From NCBI RefSeq assembly GCF_033115175.1, contig NC_084834.1, forward strand, positions 88,272,462 to 88,336,461: a DNA stretch of 64,000 nucleotides. Reading direction: 5' to 3'. The translations under genes were made by a program, and so were the position numbers. The notes below the pieces were generated by a model. The model was not told the origin of the DNA. It searched no databases and saw only the letters and a list, made by a program, of their open reading frames with translations. The DNA comes from Lepus europaeus. Its lineage: Eukaryota > Chordata > Mammalia > Lagomorpha > Leporidae. Of the stretch, positions 56,050 through 64,000 are shown piece after piece; position 1 is the first letter of the stretch; each line of letters opens with the position of its first letter.

Positions 56050-56131
56050 TCTCTCTCTGATTCTCTCTCTCTCTCCCTCTGTCTCTGTAACTTTGTCTTT
56101 CAAATAAATAAAGCAAATTTCTTTTAAAAAA
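55746..56131 (+). mobile_element. CSINE, intermediate type, perfect 16-bp TSD
   Basis: The head is abbreviated (CATTGTTGCATTATGGGTTGAG), the body normal, and a pure (CT)n run of about 36 nt at 56006-56042 leads into CTTT/CTCC repeats to 56090. The TSD AATCATTTAGAAAAGA is perfect at 55730-55745 and 56132-56147. Confidence 0.95.
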
Positions 56132-56214
56132 AATCATTTAGAAAAGAAAAAAATCGGCGTCAAGTTGGAGGAAGAAAATTGCACTAGAGTTTCTATTTAG
56201 ACTGCAACTTTACT

Positions 56215-56590
56215 CAAATTGTTAATTATTTTTCAATAAATGTTAATGTGTATATTTAAGGTGTACAACATGTTATGAGATACATATACAACAAAATCTT
56301 TACTATGGGAAAAGTTAATATAGCTGTCATTCCTGAAGTCACCCATTCTTTCACTCCTCTCTACCTGAAAAAACAACCATAATCCATTCATTTAGCAAAA
56401 ATCCTTAATACAGTATGCTATTATTACCTTTATAATGTGGTACATTAGATCTTTAGACTACAGATCTGCTATGTCGTATACTTTAACCTACCCAACTCCT
56501 CCCTGTACCCACCTGTCCTCCCCCCACCACACACACTTGTGGTAACCACTGTTCTATTCTGTTTATTTGATTTTTTTCCTTTTGAGTTGT
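56215..56590 (-). repeat. L1M 3' UTR, antisense
   Basis: TTTAAGGTGTACAACATGTTATG, TACATATACAACAAAATC, GTGGTACATTAGATCTTTAGAC and TTGTGGTAACCACTGTTCTATTC match the antisense L1M 3' UTR order. Confidence 0.75.
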
Positions 56591-57048
56591 TACTTATTTT
56601 ATATCTAGGATTTCATTTCCTACTACTACTGCTTTCAGAAAACCTAGCCAGATTGGCCATAACATCGTAAATCTGTCATTTCCGGCCAGCTTTTTATTTC
56701 TTTTGAAACAATCTACTGGTTGGGCCTTGATTCAATTGAATGTGATGATTGAACTACTGCAATTATGGGACACACCGCATTGCTGCATGATTATTTCGTG
56801 AGCTACAGTCAGAACACAGCTACAATCATTGGCACCCAGGGGCAAGAGTGGTCAGCTGGTTGTGATACATTGAGCAAGAGCTTCCAGTCTCTTCAGTGCA
56901 CCTTCTCACAGGAGCACCCAGCGTGAAGCACTGGCAGCTCTAGAAGATAAACCAAAGCAGCTATAGCCATCCTCCCAGAAGGAAGGGCAGCATCTGCCAT
57001 ATTTTCTCATTTTCCTTGCTTTGTGACACGTCCATCATCCTGGCTAAA
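56591..57048. other. Unique sequence
   Basis: No feature recognised. Confidence 0.4.
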
Positions 57049-57364
57049 TCTTTATTTTTAAAATTTTTACTCATTTATTTTATATAAAAAGCAGAGACAG
57101 ACAGAGATCTCCCAATGGTTTGTTTTTCAAATGCTTACAGCAGCTAGGGCTGGGCAAGGCAAATGTTAAGAGCCAGAAATACAATTCAGGTCTCCCACAT
57201 AGGTGGCAGGGACCCAAGTACTTGAATTATCACCTGCTTTCCTCTAGAGTGTGCACTAGCAGGAAGCTGGAATTGGAAGTGGAGCTAGGACTCCAGTGCA
57301 GGCACTAGGAGTCCCTTGATGTAGGTGTCCCAAGCCATGTCATAACACATAAGCCAAACTCCCC
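57049..57364 (-). mobile_element. CSINE, oldest type, antisense
   Basis: TTTTACTCATTTATTTTATA start, GCTTTCCTCTAGAGTGTGCAC and TAGCAGGAAGCTGGAATTGG middle, CATAAGCCAAACTCCCC end. No TSD visible. Confidence 0.85.
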
Positions 57365-57479
57365 ACTCAGTAAAATGTTTACATATGTTCATGTGCAGTT
57401 CTGGGAATTAACATCATTGTGTTTGGTGGTAGCCTAGTAGTTATTTTGAAGAGATCACGTTAGAGAAGAAAAATTTTAC

Positions 57480-58060
57480 TTGTGTCTCTGAGAACTTTCT
57501 TGGTGGACTTCTTTCAGCTCTTGATACCTTTCCTGCAGAATAACACAGTATTACGATATTGAGACCCTCTTGTGTATGGGGATACCTCTAACCAGAAAGT
57601 AATGCCAGTTAAATTCGACTCAGCTGCTTGAATGAGTTCATTTGGAGTGCAATCAAATATGAACATTTGCTTTTTTATCAAAGATGAGAGGCCTCCCTTC
57701 ATCTTCCTTTTCCACATGGGAGTGTTTAGATTTGTCATCATCTAACTTGTTTATTTTTACAAAAGAGTCAAGTTTGGAATAATAGAAATGTTTAGAGGAT
57801 GCATTGAAACTGAAGAGACATTTATTAAATTTCATGGGGAAAATATATACACTCTTACAATTTAAATTACTTCCAGTCTTGAATGCCAGTGAGAACATTT
57901 TTCACACTTTTTAACTGGGCACATTGGAGTTGGCAACACAGCAATGGCTTTCTAATTTTTTCATGTCTGTAATTAGATTGTCAGCTTTATTTTGAAGCTC
58001 ATCGTCTAATTGGGAGCCCAAATTATTATCACTGGGCAGAAATAACTGACCCTTGGCTGG
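57480..58060 (-). pseudogene. Possible decayed retrocopy, unidentified
   Basis: Three partly overlapping minus-strand frames (57911-58147, 57653-57898, 57514-57741) read on from one another with frameshifts. They show protein-like stretches such as DDELQNKADNLITDMKKLES and LQERYQELKEVHQESSQRH (heptad-like, near 57480-57540). That pattern can come from a frameshifted processed pseudogene. No parent gene is recognised, and no A-tail or TSD was found. Chance in AT-rich DNA cannot be excluded. The start of the first frame lies in MER5A-like sequence. Confidence 0.25.
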
Positions 58061-58165
58061 AAGGTTAAACATAATGACTTCTTGAATTCTAATCGCAATC
58101 CAGATCTGAAGGTGGAATCTAGCAATCATTTTTTTAAAGATCCCCAAAAAATTCCAGTAGCCAGA
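58060..58165. repeat. MER5A-like MITE fragment
   Basis: Read on the minus strand it begins CAGTGGTTTCCAATCTGGC, then TTTTGGGGATCTTTAAAAA and GATTCCACCTTCAGATCTGG, the outline of a hAT-Charlie MITE half. Confidence 0.5.
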
Positions 58166-58189
58166 TTGGAAACCACTGCTTAATTTACA

Positions 58190-58330
58190 CTTTTATTTAC
58201 AAGGAAATCAGATAGTTACAGATGGATCCTAAGGAAGTTAATAATTTGCCCCAGGTCATGGTTGGAGCTGCGATGGACTCTAGCACTCCTCTTTCTACTT
58301 CCCCACTGAGTCTCCTCCCAGAGCAGGTGC
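58190..58330 (+). repeat. MIR remnant
   Basis: TTTATTTACAAGGAAATCAG, AGTTAATAATTTGCCCCAGG and TCATGGTTGGAGCTGCGATGG follow MIR (TTTACAGATGAGGAAAC...TTAAGTAACTTGCCCAAGG...CACA). Confidence 0.65.
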
Positions 58331-58369
58331 AAAATTGAGAGTCAACATTGTAAAGCCTTTCCTTTTCTT

Positions 58370-59038
58370 TAATATTTATTTATTTATTTATTTATTTATT
58401 TGAAAGGGAGAGGTGGGAAAATAGAAAGGAGAGACAGAGAGAGAGAGATCTTCCATCCATTGGTTCACTCCCAAATGAACACAATGGCTAGGAATGGGCC
58501 AGGAGCCTGGAACTCCATCAAGGTCTTCCACATGGGTGGCAGGGGACCAAGTACTTGGGCCATCGTCTGCTACTTTCCCAGGTGCATCAGCAGGGAGCTG
58601 GATCAGAAGTGGAGCAGCCAGGACTCAAAAAGGCACTCATATAGCCAGTGCTTTGGCTCAGTAGGCTAATCCTCCACCTGCGGCGCTGGCACCAAGGGTT
58701 CTAGTCCCGGTTGGGGCGCTGGTTCTGTCCCGGTTGCTCCTCTTCCAGTCCAGCTCTCTGCTGTGGCCTGGGAAGGCAGTGGAGGATGGCCCAAGTGCTT
58801 GCGCCCTGCACCCACATGGGAGACCAGGAGGAAGCACCTGGTTCCTGGCTTCGGGTTGATGCAGCGCCGGCCGAGGCGGCCACCTGGGGGGTGAACCAAC
58901 AGAAGGAAGACCTTTCTCTCTGTCTCTCTCTCACTGTCTAAATCTGCCTGTCCAAAAAAAAAAAAAGGCACTCATATCTGATCCTGGTGTAGCAGGCCAC
59001 AGCTGGCAGCTTACCCACTGCCCCACAATGCCAGCCCC
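58370..59038 (-). mobile_element. Intermediate CSINE split by a young CSINE
   Basis: Antisense host copy: 58370-58642, starting with a (TTTA)n tract at 58372-58400, then 58978-59038 ending CCACAATGCCAGCCCC. The two parts join exactly when the inner element and one TSD copy are removed. Confidence 0.93.
58643..58961 (+). mobile_element. Young CSINE inside the older CSINE
   Basis: Opposite orientation to its host. AGCCAGTGCTTTGGCTCAGT head, CTAATCCTCCACCTGCGGCG block, A-tail. The 16-bp TSD AAAAAGGCACTCATAT is perfect at 58627-58642 and 58962-58977. Confidence 0.96.
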
Positions 59039-60254
59039 TTGTAAAAGCCTTTCTAAATTGTGCTTCAAAGACAGTGACCTCCATCTCTGTCCTCAAGAAT
59101 CTGATGTTGTAGATAAATTGTGGAGATTGGGTGGCTGATCTGAGACGACTTTTTCTTGGCCTTATGTTCCCACCAAATTCCATTTAAAAATTGGACCCTA
59201 AACAGAGTGGAGACCCTAGCTGCTGCTAGGGAAGATTGATTTGGTTAGGATTCACAGCCCTGTAACACATGCAGAACTGAGAAAAACCTTGGAAGCTGGC
59301 AGTAAAAACCTTTAAAGTCACAGGCATCTCCCCAGGGACCTTGGTGATGCTAATTCAGTAAGGGACAGCTGGACAGAAATCTCCAAAGCCCCTAAAAAAC
59401 AGCACTTGCATCAACGAATTCGCTGGGGAAAAAAAAGTTGCAGAGAATCCTCTTTTAAGCATGAATTGCAAACAGTGCTAGATCTAGTTTATGGGGAATA
59501 AGCAAATGCTATACTCAGGGGTGGGGGTGGGGGAACAGCCTTACCCGTCACAGTCACATGAAATCATTTGGTCTGGGCCTGCCAAGGCAAACTCAGGAAG
59601 GACTTGAAATTCAGTAATTCTATGGCAGGTTAATTCTTAAGTTGATAATTTTGTGTGGCCCGCAAATGATGTTGTAAACATCCAAATGGCCCTTGGCAGC
59701 AGGAAAAAAAACAGAATCAATTGATAGATTCTTGATAATTTTTCAGAGATATTGATTTCTAAATAACCTAAAAATTAGAACAACTATATTGTGTTTATGG
59801 GAGGCTCTTCTCTTTCTTTAAAATGCTCAATTTTGATTAAACAAAACGCTTGAGGCAATAAAGTGTGTAAACTATATTTTCTGAGTAATCGGAGCATCTC
59901 TACTTTGTTTCAATTGTCGTTGAAAATTTTCCTACAGTCCACCGCCTGTGCCTATGGGTCTGCCTTGGTAAGTACAATATGCCAAATATTATCGGGATTC
60001 AGAATTCTGCATCGCCTCCAGGTTCTTATTCTGAATTATGGCTGTGTAGGACTATGCTAAATATAATGTAAAGGGTTATTTCTTCTTTTTCTTCCTTTAT
60101 GTTCTGTGATGTGAATGTAATTTTTCATGATATGTTTTTTAAAAAATTTTTATTTAAAAATGCAAAAGATATTTTGTTCATCACAGGCTCCACTTTGTTG
60201 GAGCTTGTCTTTGTACCTGCCATAACATCATTTTGAAATGCTCATTCCAACACT
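59039..60254. other. Repeat-free stretch holding an exon-like segment
   Basis: 1.2 kb without recognised interspersed repeats. 59640-59900 is rich in ATTGAT/TGATAA/TTGATTAAAC motifs. The exon-like piece at 59938-59967 is described separately. Confidence 0.4.
59938..59967 (+). CDS. Candidate 30-nt microexon
   Basis: The acceptor-like TTTTCCTACAG ends at 59937 and a strong donor, TTG|GTAAGTAC, follows 59967. The 30 nt in between translate in frame to STACAYGSAL without a stop, so inclusion would keep any reading frame. It is in phase with the candidate first exon at 52309-52461. The polypyrimidine tract is short (CAATTGTCGTTGAAAATTTTCC), as is common for regulated microexons. There is no transcript evidence, and chance pairing of sites is quite possible. 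Confidence 0.3.
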
Positions 60255-60480
60255 CTAAATGAGTTGCTCAACCCACTTAAAACATGGTTTAAAGCTCCAT
60301 TAGTTCACAAAACCCTTCCTGATCCTAAAGCCCCATGTGCAAAACTCTCTTGTGCACAACATGGATTTTTTTTTATTTAGACTTAGTTGTATTGTTCTTT
60401 AAACATGCCTTTCTTTGAATTCACCTATAAATTATTTCTCCTTGAAACAGTGCCTGTGAAAATGCAGCAACTAGAACTTT
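60255..60480 (+). repeat. Probable L2 remnant
   Basis: AAACCCTTCCTGATCCTAAAG, CATGCCTTTCTTTGAATTCACC and AACAGTGCCTGTGAAAATGC resemble the L2 3' part. Weak. Confidence 0.4.
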
Positions 60481-60908
60481 AATGGCTACTAAGAATTTTA
60501 AGCAGAGCTAAGGTTAGTAATGAGTGTACATTTTCCCCTGCATCCTTGGGTGAGTGAAATTGCTTATGACAAATGGGCGTGGACGGTTTTTCTTGTTCTC
60601 ATGTCGAACATGTTCGGAATGCAGTCAGAGAGTAACAATCCATCAATGCCAGGGTCAGAGGCTTGACTCTGATGAAGGAAGTGAAAATGCACTTGCAATC
60701 TCCTTTCTCATGGGGGATGATTTCTTATCTGCACATATGTATTCTCAGAGCAGAAGGCCGCTTTGTCACGAGCGTCTGAGAGCCCTTGGTGCACATCAGT
60801 TACCGTGGCTGGATGGGCCTCAGGTTTGGGAGCTGATCAGAATATAAAAACAGGCAGGACAATCATGCCCCACATTTATTAAGCCAATATTTAAAATTGA
60901 TAAAATTC
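60481..60908. other. Unique sequence with a 12-bp palindrome
   Basis: A 97-codon frame (60554-60847) opens at GTG, with the first ATG four codons in, and shows no domain. CGAACATGTTCG at 60605-60616 is a perfect palindrome containing GAACATGTTC, a consensus p53 half-site. A second half-site is not convincing. Confidence 0.4.
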
Positions 60909-61242
60909 GGGCCAGAGCCGTGGCACAGTAGGTTAACCCTCCGCCTGCGGCACCAGCATCCCATATGGACACCGGTTCTAGCCCTGGCTGCTCCTCTTCT
61001 AATCCAGTTCTCTGCTGTGGCCTGGGATAGCAGTGGAGGATGGTCCAAGTGCTTGGGCCCCTGCACCCACATGGGAGACTGGGAAGAGGCTCCTGGCTCC
61101 TGGCTCCTGGCTTCAGATCAGCGCAGCTCCGGCCATTGCGGCCATTTGGGGAGTGAACCAGCAGACAGAAGACCTTTCTCTCTGTCTCTCTCTCCTTCAC
61201 TGTCTGCAACTCTACCTCTCAAATAAATAAATAAAATCTTTT
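60909..61242 (+). mobile_element. CSINE, intermediate/young type
   Basis: GGCCAGAGCCGTGGCACAGTAG head, TTAACCCTCCGCCTGCGG and CATCCCATATGGACACC blocks: a mixture of the young and intermediate diagnostic segments. The tail is ATAAATAAATAAAATC. A triplicated GGCTCCT/CTGGCTCCT run sits at about 61088-61110. Confidence 0.93.
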
Positions 61243-61844
61243 AAAAAATTCGTAAAATTTATTCTGCCCTAAATGTAAAGGCAACTTACACTGTCTGGGC
61301 TGGAGCTCAGTAACAGCAAGTGCCACCTCTTCACTTTACTACAGTCCCCTCTTCTCTCTGTTGTCTCTCTGACAGTGATGCTTCCTGGAAGACACGTGTA
61401 CTCCACAGCTTCACTTCATTGTCTTGCCTACCTGGCACCTGTAGGTACCATGTTTGTGAAGTCTGTATGAGGTACAGAATGCCATGAAATTGATATGTCC
61501 AAATAAAGTGGAGAGGTCATTCTATGGATATAGTTAACTCCCATAAAGCACAGTGAGAGTCTACAAAGTTTTCATATATATATTCCATGAACGTTTAATG
61601 CCTGCAAATGTAGTTGATCTTGTCTGCTAGCAAGAGAACAGTGAGGTCCTTCATTTGTCTACTTGTTTGCTTGCATTTTACTATACTAAACATGGCAAAT
61701 AAAAAATATTAACAGTTTTAACAGTGATTTATGTGTTCTTAACTTTAAAGACCCGTGCCTAAGATTTTGCATTGGATTGTTCTATGAAGCTTTGTTTGTT
61801 TGTTTAGTTAGTTATTTTGCGGGTTTTTTGTTGTTGTTGTTGTC
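61243..61844. other. Unique AT-rich sequence
   Basis: No feature recognised. A (TTG)n run is at about 61828-61842. Confidence 0.4.
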
Positions 61845-62107
61845 TTGTTTTCCTTTGAGAGACAGAGGGTTCCATCTGTTAGTTCTCTCACCCAGTGCTT
61901 ACAAAGGTCTTTGGCTAGGCAGGGCCAAAGCTACAAGCCAGTAACACAACCCAGGTCTCCCATGTGGGTGGCAGGAGCCCAATTCCTTGAGCCATCACTG
62001 CTGCCTCCCAGGGTGCAGGAACTTGGAGTCAGCAGCAGAGCTGAGACTTAAACCCAGGCACACTGATGGGGAATGCGTGTCTTAACCAGTGACTTACCTG
62101 CCAGCCA
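61845..62107 (-). mobile_element. CSINE, oldest type, antisense
   Basis: CCTTTGAGAGACAGAGGGTTCC start, CACTGCTGCCTCCCAGGGTGC middle, GACTTACCTGCCAGCCAGCC end. Diverged, with a deletion in the start region. Confidence 0.82.
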
Positions 62108-63261
62108 GCCAGCTGTCCTTTGTTTTACGTATTTTTTAAATGCACCATACTTTTGTTCTGTGTGCAACTTTTTACATGGACGCCAGACTTGCAGAGCCTG
62201 AAGCAACTCAGAGCATATCCCAATCTTTCAAGTATTCATATATTCTATTTAGTAGCTCCAGCAGCTGAGATCAATGGTCAAGCGTCCTATTGACTCATAT
62301 CCCACTTTGTGGCTGAGTCTGTGCAGCTGAAATATGTTCACTGAATGACAGCACTTTGCTGTGTTTGCAGTCCATCTCGAGCTGGTCAGATCACCGCACA
62401 GACTGACCACCGATCATGTGGAACTGCTCTGTTTAAGGTGGCTGGCAATGAGGCGACTGCCTTAGGGTTGCAAATGAAGACAAATGCCCTCAGAGACAAG
62501 ACAGAAAACCCAGGCAAATCTCCAATAGAAAACTCTCTCTGAAATCGCTCTTTCTTTCTCAACCTCTGCTGCTCTCCTTCCTCACACACACTTCACTGCG
62601 TACCACCCCCTCATCATGCCTCCTACTTTACTTCTAAAAACATCCTCTCATCTAATTATTAATCCTAAAGTGTCGGTGCCTCAGTACCTTCACTCCAAGA
62701 AGACAGGGCTGAAAATAGCATCAATTGAAGCTACCAGAGGACACAGTGCTACAGCAACTCTGCTGCTTTTGGAGAGAGTGACATTTCCTTGTGGAGTGAT
62801 GACCCAGTGTTAAAGGGTTAGACACTGTGTCACCTGACATGTATTGATGATATATCAGAAACCCTAGGTTTAAAGATCTCTAGGGATAAAGTTACCTTTT
62901 CCTATCAGATTTTTATGTAATGCAAGCCTAGTTACACTGAACCATCTATGCTTTTTGAAGAAATTCTTCTCCTATTCCTCTGGTGGTTATTCTGGCGTGT
63001 GAAACTGTAGTGATGGATCTTTTTAAAGATCATCCCTCTGGGGTTTGTGGCTTTTGAGTGGTGAGGCTAACAGTCTCAGAGAGGAGTGGTAAAAGTTCAT
63101 AACCTGAGCTGGACTGGATCAAGGGACATCAGTCCCTTTTGTTTTGCAAACTACATCAAAGCCCTCCTCCAACTGGAATTAGGAATTTCTTTGGGAGATG
63201 AGATATAGAATGTGGCATGGGATTGGCAGGGTGCCCTGTTTTAAGGAAGGTAGATTCCATG
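62108..63261. other. Unique sequence
   Basis: No gene or repeat recognised. Short frames here (62345-62542, 62616-62813) have no domain. Confidence 0.4.
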
Positions 63262-63600
63262 AATCATTTAATAAACCTGCACTGAACACTTAAAATTTTT
63301 TTAACTTTTATTTAATAAATATAAATTTCCAAAGTACAACTTTTTGGATTATAGCGGCTTTCCCCCCCATAACCTCCCTCCCACCCACAACCATCCCATC
63401 TCCCACTCCCTCTCCCATCCCATTCACATCAAGATTCATTTTCAATTATCTTTATATACAGAAGATCAATTTAGTATATACTAAGTAAAGATTTCAACTT
63501 AATATTTATGTTAAATCCTGTGCTATGTGCTAGGAATTTAGTGTTAAATGAAACATAGCCTGAACTCTCAAATAACTCCCAGATCACTGAAATAGTTAAA
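63262..63600 (-). repeat. L2 remnant, antisense, split by an L1
   Basis: TTTAATAAACCTGCACTGAACAC before and TGTGCTATGTGCTAGGAATTT after the L1 insertion form one antisense L2 tail (TTATTGAGCGCC...TGTGCCAGGCACTG). Confidence 0.6.
63296..63496 (-). mobile_element. Rabbit L1 3' end, antisense, about 200 nt
   Basis: TTAACTTTTATTTAATAAAT start, AGTACAACTTTTTGGATTAT, C-rich tract (63361-63420) and TATACTAAGTAAAGATTTC end. Nearly identical to the copy at 41.7 kb over the shared part, so it belongs to a young subfamily. TSD-like CACTTAAAATTT and CAACTTAATATTT flank it. Confidence 0.92.
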
Positions 63601-64000
63601 ATTATTAATAGAGTTCAGCAAAGTTAGAACGGGCTCTTTTCCTGTTCAGCATCTCAGGGAACGCCCCTCATACCCTAACAGCCAGAGTTGCTTCTCTGTC
63701 TCAACCAAGCTCCCCCTACCTGTCTTCTCCTTCCTGTAGGCCCCCGCGAGTCAGCTTCATTTCCGTTTCTCCCCTTCAGCTTCACCACCTGCTTGCCACA
63801 CCTGGTTCCTTTCTTATCAGCAAAGCCAAGTTGAAAACTAGGGGAAGTCTTCCCAGTGCTACACTTGCTGCTTAATGTTGTAGAAAATCCAAACACAGAC
63901 GCCCATATTTCCAACTTTGTCCTAATGAAAATGCAATGGGTCCCAGTGGGGACAGAGGGGCAGATGTAGGGGCAAGAACTCATGCCAGTGCCTGCTGCTG
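63601..64000. other. Unique sequence at window end
   Basis: A minus-strand frame of 102 codons (63675-63983), rich in Ser, Gly and Arg, has no recognised domain and may continue past the window edge. I cannot call it. Confidence 0.35.

Noticed and set aside
1..64000. CRISPR array, bacterial operon or mobile-defence system
   Set aside because: No regularly spaced repeats, and all evidence (SINEs, L1, MaLR, CpG island, splice sites) is of a mammalian nuclear genome.
1..64000. Functional tRNA, U6, 7SL, Y RNA or 5S genes
   Set aside because: Searched by eye for their conserved ends. Only CSINE tRNA-related heads and the short U2 fragment were found.

Overview
The window reads as nuclear DNA of a lagomorph, most likely European rabbit or a close leporid. 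The main evidence is about 31 copies of the tRNA-derived lagomorph C-repeat (CSINE), many with intact target-site duplications (TSDs). The 3' ends of the rabbit L1 family support this; they share a G-rich 3' UTR and the end motif TTTATTAAATAAA. Older layers are shared by all placental mammals: MIR, L2, MER5A/Charlie MITEs, L1M and MaLR (MLT1/MST-type) LTRs. No complete protein-coding gene, rRNA or tRNA gene could be recognised. Most open frames lie inside CSINEs or other repeats and were not called as genes.

Layout. 1-18 kb: AT-rich sequence with an old L1 (2.95-4.4 kb), a rabbit L1 3' end (7.0-7.6 kb), a CSINE nested in an older CSINE (8.9-9.5 kb), an L2/MER5A block (10.8-11.7 kb) and possible ERV/LTR remnants near 14 kb. 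18-32 kb: a larger L1 3' end, an A-tailed LTR-like retroposed segment (22.26-22.49 kb), a dense run of MaLR LTRs (22.9-27.1 kb) and an AT-rich stretch that may be a conserved noncoding element (29.56-29.78 kb). 32-50 kb: a solo class-II-like ERV LTR with a 6-bp TSD (33.99-34.34 kb), a split MLT1, an MST-type LTR, and a tangled nest (43.7-46.9 kb) with a MaLR LTR and CSINE inside L1 sequence. A purine-rich tract and a 33-nt U2 snRNA fragment follow.

50-64 kb: the landscape changes. From about 49.1 to 55.7 kb there is no CSINE, and a CpG island lies at about 51.66-52.32 kb. It has GC boxes, a CACGTG E-box, CCAAT elements and splice-donor-like sites on the + strand. At its 3' edge an ATG (52309) opens a 51-codon frame with a signal-peptide-like start, ending at a phase-0 donor-like site (52461/52462). 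A 30-nt exon-like segment with good splice signals lies at 59938-59967. My working interpretation is that the right fifth of the window is the promoter, first exon and start of a long first intron of a + strand gene running out of the window. The gene could not be named, and no transcript evidence is available here.

The repeats do not work together as a system. They are a layered record of insertions whose order can be read from nesting and TSDs. The only candidate functional unit is the CpG-island promoter with its possible exons.
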